A program made the position numbers and the translations under genes. The notes under the pieces were generated by a model, which was given only the letters and a program-made list of their open reading frames with translations, was not told where the DNA came from and searched no databases. Source: Hymenobacter siberiensis (lineage in GTDB: Bacteria > Bacteroidota > Bacteroidia > Cytophagales > Hymenobacteraceae). From it: a stretch of DNA of 64,000 nucleotides. The DNA is taken from positions 3,100,001-3,164,000 of the forward strand of contig NZ_JAHLZY020000001.1 in NCBI RefSeq assembly GCF_018967865.2, in the 5' to 3' direction. This document shows positions 24,782 through 32,167 of this stretch, one piece after another. Each line of letters begins with the position of its first letter. Position 1 is the stretch's first letter.

Positions 24782-24821
24782 AGCCCGGCAGGTGGCATTA
24801 CTCCGAAGCCACTACCGACGG

Positions 24822-25538
24822 TCAGGGCGTTGGTTTCGCCAGCGAGTCGGCGTAGTTAACCAGAAAGGATAATTCCCGGTCGTTGGACAGGTTCAGCCCA
24901 TTTTCCCGGACGTAAGCGCGCAGCTGCGGCTCCATGGCGGGGAAATGCTTGAACACGTCCTGAGGCTTCCGCAACGGAACCACCGCGCCGGCAACCGTCG
25001 CCAGGTACAGCGTAATAATGGTAGCACCGGGGAAGAAGGTTATCATGGACGGAGTTTGGGTCGCGAGTCCATTTGAACCAGGGAAATCCCCCCGCAATGA
25101 TTCCTGATATCCCACCGCCCGCTCGCGCCGCAACAGTACTGCGCCTGGCCCACGACTGAGCTGTTCGTAAAATCCCCAGGCAACCGGCGAAGTCGATTTG
25201 GTAGCCGGTAGGGGAAACACCCGGAAGATGCGCTGCAAGGCAAGGTAAGTATCGCCCGCCCGCTGCTGGTCGGGGGCATCTTTAGCGGCAAACCCGCGCA
25301 CCAGCCGCGCCGGGAGCGTGTAGGTGCTGTCGTTGGCACTCTTGAGAGCAAGTATCTCCCTTTCAGGGTACAGCATCAGCGTCCCAGTCAGGATGGTACC
25401 CGTTGTGAGCACGACGGCGGCCTCAGTAAAGAATTTTACGTCTGTAGTGACCGCATCCTTGGTGACAGCATCCTGCGCGTGGCTGGCCCGGCAAATACCA
25501 ACGGAAAGCGCTACGCCGATAAACACACTTGTTCTCAA
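24822..25538 (-). CDS. Secreted or periplasmic hypothetical protein
   Basis: The 238-residue product has a signal peptide (MRTSVFIGVALSVGICRASHAQ). A beta-rich domain follows in which an early TLMLYPEREILALKSANDSTYTLP-like segment resembles the short repeats of lipid-binding or barrel-associated proteins. A hydrophobic stretch near 160-180 could be a membrane helix. I do not recognise the family. Codon use is less GC-biased than its neighbours. The gap between it and the GT2 gene (25539-25772) holds nothing I can support. Confidence 0.6.
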   Translation of the reverse strand: MRTSVFIGVALSVGICRASHAQDAVTKDAVTTDVKFFTEAAVVLTTGTILTGTLMLYPEREILALKSANDSTYTLPARLVRGFAAKDAPDQQRAGDTYLALQRIFRVFPLPATKSTSPVAWGFYEQLSRGPGAVLLRRERAVGYQESLRGDFPGSNGLATQTPSMITFFPGATIITLYLATVAGAVVPLRKPQDVFKHFPAMEPQLRAYVRENGLNLSNDRELSFLVNYADSLAKPTP

Positions 25539-25772
25539 TAGGGAGCAATTTACGATAATCTGCAGCGCTGGTTTACAGCAGCATCCAGCTTGCTTTTAGA
25601 AGTGTCGCAACCGCGACCAGTTTCGGCTGCAAGCACAGGAAAGGTCGAAACCAACCGAACTGAACCGCATAACACGTTGGGCTTAGGTGGAATATATGTG
25701 CGGCAAATTTACCTTTCAAGTCTCCTGGACAGTATTTTTTGCCCCTGATTTTCCGGCCCCACCCGCCCGCTC

Positions 25773-27032
25773 CTACTGCACTACCCGGCCCTTCCACTCG
25801 TAGCCGCCGCGCCAGCCGGCCGCCCCCACCGCCAGCGCATACGGCGCATACAGCAACTGCAGCGGCAACAGTCCCCACAGCCACTTGCGCCGCCCGAAAA
25901 ACCCTAGCACCGGGCTCAGAAACCACGCATCGGCCCCCAGCTTGATGACCCAGGCCGCCGCCACCCAAGGCCAGAGGCCGGGCCATTTCAGCAGGGCTAC
26001 GGCTCCGGCGGCCAGTGCCACATTGGCCCCCAGCACCAGCAGGGCCAGGTTGCGTGAAGCCGCGCTTTGGTAATGCCGCCACTTGCTGGCCCAGCGCACC
26101 CGCTGCCGCAGCAGCGCCCGCAGCGTATCGGGCGCGGCCGTGCGGACGGTGGCCGCCGCATCGGTCAGGAAATAGGCCGTGCCGGGAAAGGTCGCGTGGA
26201 TTTTATGGAGCAGAAACTCGTCGTCGCCGCTGGCCAGGTGGGCATTATCGGCAAAGCCGCCCACGGCCTCGAAGGCGGCGCGGCGGTAGGCCAGATTGGC
26301 CCCGTTGCACATGGTGGGAGCCTGGCGGGCCAGGCAGGCCGCGCCCACCCCCACCAGGCCGGCAAACTCCAGCCCCATGAGCGTCATAAAAAGCGAATCC
26401 GGCCCCGTGAGCAGCACCGGGCCGCTGATGAAATTAGCCTGCGGCTGCCGGTGCAGCAGGGCCGCGTAGGCCGCCAGCCAGCCGGGGCCGAGGCGGCAGT
26501 CGGCATCGGTGCACACCAGCCAGGGGGCACGGGCAGCGTGCAAGGCCGTGAGCAGGGCGGCTTTTTTACCGGTTTGGGCAGGGGGCAGCTCGATTAGGCG
26601 CAGGTGAAAACCAGTTTTCTGCGCGGCGGCCGTTACCAGCGCGGCGGTAGCATCGGTGGAATGGTCGTCGGCGATGAGGACTTCGAATTGCGAAGCTGGC
26701 AGGGTTTGGGCGGCGAGGTCGCGCAGGAGCTGAGGGAGGTTGGCGGCTTCGTTGCGGGCAGCGATGAGGACGGAGAAGTGCGGCACCTCACCCCTGCCGG
26801 GCACGGCCCCTAGCCCCCTCTCCAAAAAAGAGGGGGGACTAGTTTCTAGTATTGTCTCTGGCTGGTTTTGTGCTGAAATTCCGAGCCTAAAATCAGCGCC
26901 AGAACTAGCTCCCCCCTCTTTTTTGGAGAGGGGGGCTGGGGGGGTGAGGTGACATTGCCACCCGCCGCGCAGCCACCCCATCACCCCCGCGTACAGCAGC
27001 GGCAGCGCCAAAAGCAACAGCCCTGCCATCAT
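25773..27032 (-). CDS. Family 2 glycosyltransferase with an in-frame palindromic insertion
   Basis: The 419-residue protein has an N-terminal helix, a GT-A domain (HFSVLIAARNEAANLPQLL; IADDHSTD; the TDADCRLGPGW metal motif; GANLAYRR; ASGDDEFLLHKI), an RQRVRWASKW motif and two C-terminal helices. Residues about 28-83, between the first helix and the catalytic domain, come from a palindromic DNA element (26784-26951) and read as TPPAPLSKKEGG-like peptides. The enzyme should add sugar to a lipid or polysaccharide. The start overlaps the stop of the UPF0104 gene as ATGA, so the two form an operon. Confidence 0.87.
   Translation of the reverse strand: MMAGLLLLALPLLYAGVMGWLRGGWQCHLTPPAPLSKKEGGASSGADFRLGISAQNQPETILETSPPSFLERGLGAVPGRGEVPHFSVLIAARNEAANLPQLLRDLAAQTLPASQFEVLIADDHSTDATAALVTAAAQKTGFHLRLIELPPAQTGKKAALLTALHAARAPWLVCTDADCRLGPGWLAAYAALLHRQPQANFISGPVLLTGPDSLFMTLMGLEFAGLVGVGAACLARQAPTMCNGANLAYRRAAFEAVGGFADNAHLASGDDEFLLHKIHATFPGTAYFLTDAAATVRTAAPDTLRALLRQRVRWASKWRHYQSAASRNLALLVLGANVALAAGAVALLKWPGLWPWVAAAWVIKLGADAWFLSPVLGFFGRRKWLWGLLPLQLLYAPYALAVGAAGWRGGYEWKGRVVQ
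26784..26951. repeat. Palindromic element inserted in frame in a glycosyltransferase gene
   Basis: The inner arms of 38 bp (26807-26844 and 26903-26940) are nearly perfect inverted copies built on agccccctctccaaaaaaga. The outer 11-bp arms are cacctcacccc and its complement. The element keeps the glycosyltransferase frame open across all 168 bases. Confidence 0.8.
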
Positions 27033-28120
27033 TTCCCGGCGCGCTTCTCACGCAGCACGCGCAGCCCCGGCACCAGCAGCAGGCCGGCCGCGCTGGGCAA
27101 TGCAATATTGATAACCCACAAACTCAGACTCGCGCTCAGCACCGGCAATGCTGGCTGCCCAAGTAGCCCAAACAGGTGCGTGGCCGAAAGCTCCCGCACG
27201 CCCACATCGGCCAGGGCATTGAGCGAGGGCACCAGCGACTTCAAAAAGAACGTACCCGCCACGGCAGCCAGCCCTGGCCCCAGCGGCCCGCCCACGCCGT
27301 AGGCCGTCAGCAGCAGCATAAACTGCGCGCAGAATACCGCGTAGCGCAGCCCCGAAATGGCCAGTACCGCGTGTAGCGCCCGCGCCGGATAGGTGGGCAT
27401 AATGGCCAGCGCCGGCCGGAACCGCCGCAGCGGCCGCCACACGCCCAGCGCCGCCAGCAGCAGCCGCGACCGGTACAGCGGCACCAGCACCAGCCCGCTC
27501 AGCAGCAGCGCCGAAGTCGCCACGCCCACTCCGGCCGCCGGGTAGCCCTTCAGGTAAAACTTCAGCAGGAAATAAAGCAGGCCCGCCACGCCGGCCAGCA
27601 CGGTGGCCACCAATTGGCAGTAGCGCCCCAGAAAAACCGCCCCCAGCGCACTCACGCGGCGGCTTTTGAGCTCGATGATGCGGCCGGCGTAGTCGCCCAC
27701 GCGGTTGGGAGTGGCAAAGCCCAGCGTGAGGCCCACCAGCACCGCCCGGAAACTGCGCCCGAACGTGACGGGCTCCAGGTGCCGGGCCAGGCGGTACCAC
27801 TTCCAGGCCTCCAGGCCCCAGTTGGCGGGCACCAGGGCCAGGGCGAGCAGTACCGGCCCGCGTCCGGCCCCGCTGAGCGTGGTGCTGAGCAGGTGCCGCC
27901 AGGCCGCCGCCGTATCGGGCGCGGCAAAGATGGAGTGGTACAGCAGGCCCAGCGTAAGCAGCGTGACCCCGATTTTACCCCAGAATACGATTCGACGCCA
28001 CTGCCGCGCCCGGCGGTTCTCGGGTTCCGGCGGAGACGGGCGCGAGCCGGTATGCGCCGCCGAAGAACCGGCCGCCGATGAAACATCAGTTTCTGACGCA
28101 CTGGCCTTGCCGGGGTCGTA
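27029..28120 (-). CDS. UPF0104/lysylphosphatidylglycerol-synthase-type membrane protein
   Basis: About 360 residues with roughly eight helices match the flippase-like UPF0104 (LPG synthase transmembrane) family: GLEAWKWYRLARHL, then the FATPNRVGDYAGRI motif with the conserved Pro/Asn/Gly, and late NALADVGVREL. Such proteins often sit beside glycosyltransferases, as here. The 5-prime end is unresolved: there is no in-frame ATG, GTG or TTG between the divergent ruvC start and the GTG of ALVPANW near residue 90. The only upstream start, GTG 28309, lies antisense within ruvC. Either a non-standard start is used or the sequence contains an error. Confidence 0.8.
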   Translation of the reverse strand, partial: YDPGKASASETDVSSAAGSSAAHTGSRPSPPEPENRRARQWRRIVFWGKIGVTLLTLGLLYHSIFAAPDTAAAWRHLLSTTLSGAGRGPVLLALALVPANWGLEAWKWYRLARHLEPVTFGRSFRAVLVGLTLGFATPNRVGDYAGRIIELKSRRVSALGAVFLGRYCQLVATVLAGVAGLLYFLLKFYLKGYPAAGVGVATSALLLSGLVLVPLYRSRLLLAALGVWRPLRRFRPALAIMPTYPARALHAVLAISGLRYAVFCAQFMLLLTAYGVGGPLGPGLAAVAGTFFLKSLVPSLNALADVGVRELSATHLFGLLGQPALPVLSASLSLWVINIALPSAAGLLLVPGLRVLREKRAGK

Positions 28121-28126
28121 ACTTTG
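28119..28126 (+). promoter_or_regulatory. -7 box of ruvC (TAACTTTG)
   Basis: A perfect TAnnTTTG ends six bases before the ruvC ATG at 28133, implying a leaderless or nearly leaderless message. Confidence 0.55.
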
Positions 28127-28132
28127 GGCCAG

Positions 28133-28771
28133 ATGCCTGCCCCCCTTCGCCCCCGCCCCGCTCCCGCCGTCGAGCTGCTGCCCAAAATCATTATGGGCGT
28201 CGACCCCGGCACCCAGATTATGGGCTACGCCCTGATTGAGGTGCGCGGCCAGCGCGTGGACGTGCTGTGCTACGACGTTATCAATATGAAGGCCCTGGGC
28301 TCGAATCACGCCGTAAAGCTAAAGCGGATTTTCGACCGCATGCTGGAACTCATCGACGAGTACCTGCCCGATGAGCTGGCCATCGAGGCCCCGTTTTTCG
28401 GCGTGAACGTGCAGAGTATGCTCAAGCTGGGCCGGGCGCAGGGCGTGGCCATCGCAGCTGCTCTCTCGCGCCAGATTCCCTACGTGGAGTACGCACCCAC
28501 CAAGGTGAAGCAGTCCGTGACGGGCTCGGGCAACTCCACTAAGGAGCAGGTGGCCCACATGCTGCGCCAGACCCTGAAGCTGCCGCCCATTGCCGAAGCC
28601 AGCACCTTTCTGGACGCGACCGATGCCCTGGCCGTGGCCCTGTGCCACCATTACCAGAAAGGCAACAACGCCACTGTGAGCGGCGGCAAAAGCTGGGGCA
28701 AGTTTCTGGCTGAAAATCCGGAGCGGCTGGGGGCTAGCACGGGCAAGAAGAAGGCACCGGCGAAATCGTAG
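28133..28771 (+). CDS. ruvC: Crossover junction endodeoxyribonuclease RuvC
   Basis: The 212-residue Holliday-junction resolvase shows the catalytic acidic residues in IIMGVDPGTQIMGYA (first Asp), LAIEAPFFG (Glu) and the late FLDATDALAVALCHH segment (Asp pair). The basic C-terminal tail (TGKKKAPAKS) is longer than in E. coli RuvC, and the N-terminus carries about 18 extra residues, as in other Bacteroidota. A later ATG (28193) would start exactly at the fold, but the promoter position favours 28133. No ruvA or ruvB is nearby. Confidence 0.94.
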   Translation: MPAPLRPRPAPAVELLPKIIMGVDPGTQIMGYALIEVRGQRVDVLCYDVINMKALGSNHAVKLKRIFDRMLELIDEYLPDELAIEAPFFGVNVQSMLKLGRAQGVAIAAALSRQIPYVEYAPTKVKQSVTGSGNSTKEQVAHMLRQTLKLPPIAEASTFLDATDALAVALCHHYQKGNNATVSGGKSWGKFLAENPERLGASTGKKKAPAKS

Positions 28772-28875
28772 GCGCAGAAGGTCTTCTGTGGACAAAGTTT
28801 GCCAGATTTGGGACTTCCGAGGCTAACCTATTAGCTGCTCTAATTCATTATTTTATCCCCTTTTCGGCAAGCTAA

Positions 28876-29499
28876 TTATGCATCCGCTTTTTTTATTTTA
28901 TCTGCGATTTGTCGTCCGAGGTATTTCCTAAGCTTTGGAAATTTCCATCTGTAATACTCATTCCAATAGCTTATCATTCTGCTTTCTGTCTGTTGCCAAT
29001 ACTTAGGATTTTCGCTCACTATTTTCATATAGCTGGCAATTGATTTATCATTTATATGCTTGTCCAGCACCTCCAAAATTTCAAAGATATATTCACCTAG
29101 CAGCTGTAATTTAAAAGGCGCTACCCAATCCTCATTTTTATCGAAAAGCATTTCCAATCTCCTCTGTCGCAAAAAACCGTTGTGGTGTCGCAGATAAATA
29201 CAGCTTAAAATTGTTCTTTGAAGCTCACTTAGTTTGTTCTCCAATTCCGTATCTGGCTCGTTGAAATAGAGTCTATAAGGGGAAACTAAAGGTTCATTAT
29301 CCAATTGTATTATTAAAGAAAATGGATGGATTAAGTTGTCAACCTTATGAATTTATCCATCTATCAGTCTTACATCATTATTATTAAACGGCAAAATATT
29401 TAATACAGCTTCAACGTCACTTTTCAACACCTTAGGAAAAGCGTTAAGCAGCCTTTCCTTGTACTCTGAATAGTCTTCGCTTTTAAACCAGTTTACCAT
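28876..29499 (-). pseudogene. AT-rich gene broken by a nonsense codon and cut off from its promoter
   Basis: From the ATG at 29499 the frame reads 48 residues (MVNWFKSEDYSEYKERLL...), meets TAA at 29353-29355, and then continues in the same frame with protein-like sequence to 28876. A TTG at 29304 could restart a 142-residue product. Without the TAA it would be a 207-residue soluble, charged helical protein (for example RTILSCIYLRHHNGFLRQRR). I recognise no family. GC content is far below the surroundings, pointing to transfer. The IS element begins three bases upstream of the ATG. Confidence 0.7.
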
Positions 29500-29521
29500 T
29501 AGACTTGTTGCGAGCTATTAA

Positions 29522-29941
29522 TCACAGATTTAAGCTGAAATTCCACAAGCCCGCACACACTCCCAGCACGTCATTGTACAGGTTCAAATTATGCAAACGT
29601 AATCGGTCTTCCAAAATTCGATAACGTTTCAATCCGCCAATGCTATGCTCTACGGTAATTCGTTCACTTGCTTGTTTTGTATTTATTTCTCGTTGTTCAT
29701 CGGTGAGTTCTTTCCCTTTCGGCTTTTTGATAGGAATAAAAACTTTCCGGCAAACGTAGTCTTTCGCGAAGCCCAAAAACCCCAGGTCCAACCGCACCTT
29801 GAACTTTTTAAACCACTCTTTATCAACTGGTAAAATGCTTTTTAGCACACTGTAGTCGTGGTGTCTTCCGCCGTAACAACGGCTGATAAAACCAATCCAG
29901 CGGATGGTCGTTGAAATAACTATCTCTTTTACGGCGTGCAT
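29522..29941 (-). CDS. IS transposase, orfB part (DDE domain end)
   Basis: The 139-codon frame continues the catalytic domain begun in orfA. It has SRCYGGRHHDYSVLKSILP, then the long basic middle with PIKKPKGKELTDEQRE, and the last acidic site in SERITVEHSIGGLKRYRILE (the DDE Glu region). The ATG at 29941 lies within the A9 run used for frameshifting, so it is more likely made as an orfA-orfB fusion than on its own. Confidence 0.8.
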   Translation of the reverse strand: MHAVKEIVISTTIRWIGFISRCYGGRHHDYSVLKSILPVDKEWFKKFKVRLDLGFLGFAKDYVCRKVFIPIKKPKGKELTDEQREINTKQASERITVEHSIGGLKRYRILEDRLRLHNLNLYNDVLGVCAGLWNFSLNL

Positions 29942-30420
29942 TTTTTTTTACCGCTATAGTAGTCTTTTTGCATCTCTTTATTTCCTGGTCGTTGCTTGCG
30001 TTGCTCCGTTCCATCGACCAATAACGTCTCGTGTTCCTGAAAATAGGCTTCAAATTCGGCCACTGTCGTAAATTCCCGCTTTGGCGCATGCCCGGTTTGC
30101 TCCAGCGCTTCTTGGAGCACCGTAATGCCTAATTCCTGGTTGCGTTTCGCGTTGGAACCGTCCATCCCACTGACCAATCCCAACAAATCATACGTCAAGT
30201 TTGCTTTGAAGCTGAATAGGGTGAAAAGCAGTAATTCTTCTTCTGTTTTAAGGGCTACTTCATACGGCGCAAAAGCCCCACGTTCAATCATATCTGTTCC
30301 ATTCAACCGAAAATACGCCTGCTTAAAATGCGCCAAAAGCTGCGCAAAACGCTCCGCCGTGAGTCCCGTGGCAGCACGCCATTTACGCGAAGTAGTGAGG
30401 TTTTTTACGGAAAAGTTCAT
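29929..30420 (-). CDS. IS transposase, orfA part (helix-turn-helix and first Asp)
   Basis: The 163-codon frame carries an N-terminal helical DNA-binding region (LTYDLLGLVSGMDGSNAKRNQE) and the first catalytic Asp in LLVDGTEQRKQRPGNK. It ends QKDYYSGKKKCTP just after a run of nine A (coding strand). Slipping back one base there joins it to orfB as ...YSGKKKMHAVKE, close to the natural sequence of such transposases. This is the usual programmed -1 frameshift layout of IS5-type elements. Confidence 0.8.
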   Translation of the reverse strand: MNFSVKNLTTSRKWRAATGLTAERFAQLLAHFKQAYFRLNGTDMIERGAFAPYEVALKTEEELLLFTLFSFKANLTYDLLGLVSGMDGSNAKRNQELGITVLQEALEQTGHAPKREFTTVAEFEAYFQEHETLLVDGTEQRKQRPGNKEMQKDYYSGKKKCTP

Positions 30421-30506
30421 GTTCTAAATTTAAGTACAGTTTGTCGAAAATTCCGCACTTCACTCACTTCGCAACAAGTCTATTATCTAAGTTAACTTCA
30501 GTTAAA

Positions 30507-30514
30507 CAAATTTA
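30507..30514 (-). promoter_or_regulatory. Stranded -7 box (TAAATTTG) of the AT-rich gene
   Basis: A perfect TAnnTTTG on the minus strand lies just outside the right end of the IS. Rejoining the flanks at the TA places it about 28 bases before the ATG of the gene at 29499, so the IS split promoter from gene. Confidence 0.5.
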
Positions 30515-30578
30515 GCAATTACTTTACTCCTCCTTTTTGCGCAAATCCACCACGGAATGGCACCGAAAACGGCTGAAC

Positions 30579-31382
30579 TCAACTGCCCACGCCCACCAGC
30601 AACTCCCCCGCCGCATACGTCACCGCGTAGCCGCTGATATCAACTCTATCACCGCGCAGGCGGCACCATAAATCACCGCCGCGGGGGGAAATCTGGCGGG
30701 CGCGCAGCTCGGTTTTGCCCAGCTTTTCGGCCCAGTAGGGAATGAGGATGCTGTGGGCCGAGCCGGTGACGGGGTCCTCCGGCACGCCCACGCGGGGCGC
30801 AAAAAACCGCGATACGAAATCGACGCCATTGGAGCCGGGCGCGGTGGCGATGACGCCCACGTACTCCAGGGCCGCGATGCGGGCGAAGTTGGGGGTGAGG
30901 GCACGAACTTCGGCTTCGGAATTGAACACGGCCAGTAGGTCGCGGGCGGCCAGTACCCGCAGCGGTGTGGCTCCGAGGGCATCGGTGAGGCCCGTGGGAT
31001 GCACGGGCAATTCCTGCGGCGGGCGCGAGGGAAAATCGAGGGTGAGGCGGCCGTCGGCGGCGCGGGTCACGCGCAGCGGGCCGCTCTGGCTGTGGAAGAT
31101 AACCTGCGGCCCCGCGAAGCCCAGGTGCGTGAACAGAACGTGAGCCGAGGCCAACGTGGCGTGCCCGCACAGGTCGATTTCGACGGCCGGCGTGAACCAG
31201 CGCAGGTCGTACTCGCCCGGCGCATCGGGGCGGGGCACGAAGAAGGCGGTTTCGGCCAGGTGGTTTTCGGCTGCGATTTGCTGCATGAGGGCGGCGGGCA
31301 GCGGGGCTTCGAGCGGACACACGCCGGCGGGGTTGCCGGCGAAGGGCGTTTGGGCGAAGGCGTCGACGTGAAAGTAGCGCAT
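30579..31382 (-). CDS. PhzF-family isomerase/epimerase-like protein
   Basis: The 267-residue protein has the two-domain PhzF fold (diaminopimelate-epimerase-like). Motifs seen are FAGNPAGVCPL, AENHLAETAFF (the Glu acid/base region), IDLCGHATLASAHVLF and EDPVTGSAHS. It should catalyse an isomerisation, but the substrate of most PhzF homologues is unknown and no phenazine genes are present. The ATG at 31382 begins MRYFHVDAFAQ, the family start; an in-frame start at 31430 is less likely. It borders the AT-rich IS island on its 3-prime side. Confidence 0.9.
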   Translation of the reverse strand: MRYFHVDAFAQTPFAGNPAGVCPLEAPLPAALMQQIAAENHLAETAFFVPRPDAPGEYDLRWFTPAVEIDLCGHATLASAHVLFTHLGFAGPQVIFHSQSGPLRVTRAADGRLTLDFPSRPPQELPVHPTGLTDALGATPLRVLAARDLLAVFNSEAEVRALTPNFARIAALEYVGVIATAPGSNGVDFVSRFFAPRVGVPEDPVTGSAHSILIPYWAEKLGKTELRARQISPRGGDLWCRLRGDRVDISGYAVTYAAGELLVGVGS

Positions 31383-31594
31383 GGCGGGTTCGGGCGAATT
31401 AGTTGGAAGGGCACGGATTTCTTTTGGCAAGAATACGGCGCGGGGCGCGTTGATGAATTGCCGGGCAGTTTTCTGGCGGCGGGCGGCTTATTTTAAAATT
31501 ATTTTACAGGCCACGCAACCCCGGCCGGCGCGGGCCGGTCAGGGGGGTACAAGGCGGGCCAGTACCGCTGGCCTTCATCTTACTTTTCCACTGC

Positions 31595-32167
31595 ATGCCG
31601 CCATCCATTACCCTGGTTGATGAGGCGCTGCCGGCCGCGTGCCGGCGGGGCGAATCGGCGGCGCAGTACCAGCTCTATCAAAAAATCTCTTACTCCCTGA
31701 TGGGCGTGTGCCTGCGCTACTGCCCCAGCCGGGCAGAGGCCGAAGACGCCCTGCAAAACACGTTCGTCAAAATCTTCACCCGCCTCGACCAGTTCCGGGG
31801 GCAGGGGCCGTTCGAGGCCTGGGCGCGGCGCATTGCCGTCACCACCTCACTGCATGCCCTGGCGCAACATCGCCTGCGCCACCCCGGCCCCGCCGGCGAG
31901 GCCCTCGACGAGCTGGCCGGCGACCTGCCCACCGCCGAGCCCTCGGCCCTGGACCAGCTAGCCGCCACCGACCTGCTGGCCTTGCTGGCCACCCTGCCGC
32001 CCGGCTACCGCACGGTGCTCAACCTCTACGCCGTGGAGGGCTACTCGCACCAGGAAATCGGTGCGCTGCTGGGCATCGCCGAAGGCACTTCCAAATCGCA
32101 GCTGGCGCGGGCCCGCCGGCTGCTCGAAACTCGCCTGACGGCCCACCATCACCCCCAATTGCCATGA
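31595..32167 (+). CDS. ECF-type RNA polymerase sigma factor
   Basis: The 190-residue sigma-70 family protein has region 2 (LRYCPSRAEAEDALQNTFVKIF, then GPFEAWARRIAVTT) and region 4 (PGYRTVLNLYAVEGYSHQEIGALLGIAEGT). The linker is Ala/Pro-rich. It overlaps the next gene as ATGA, the usual arrangement for a sigma/anti-sigma pair. A TACTTTTC box (31581-31588), one base from consensus, ends six bases before the ATG, so the message may be nearly leaderless; auto-regulation is possible. Confidence 0.92.
   Translation: MPPSITLVDEALPAACRRGESAAQYQLYQKISYSLMGVCLRYCPSRAEAEDALQNTFVKIFTRLDQFRGQGPFEAWARRIAVTTSLHALAQHRLRHPGPAGEALDELAGDLPTAEPSALDQLAATDLLALLATLPPGYRTVLNLYAVEGYSHQEIGALLGIAEGTSKSQLARARRLLETRLTAHHHPQLP

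Larger units (their letters stand above)
29502..30480 (-). mobile_element. IS5-type insertion sequence, 979 bp
   Basis: The ends are inverted copies of GACTTGTTGCGA (29502-29513 and 30469-30480) flanked by TA on both sides (29500-29501 and 30481-30482), a 2-bp target duplication. Two overlapping frames on the minus strand make a DDE transposase through a probable -1 frameshift. TA duplications fit the IS427 group of IS5 or a related group. The element appears complete. Confidence 0.85.

Noticed and set aside
26787..26952. Palindrome in the glycosyltransferase considered as a CRISPR-like or attenuator element
   Set aside because: There is only one pair of arms, no repeat-spacer pattern, and it is inside a coding frame.
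30579..31382. PhzF gene considered as part of a phenazine cluster
   Set aside because: No other phz-type gene is present; PhzF homologues are common and mostly of unknown substrate.
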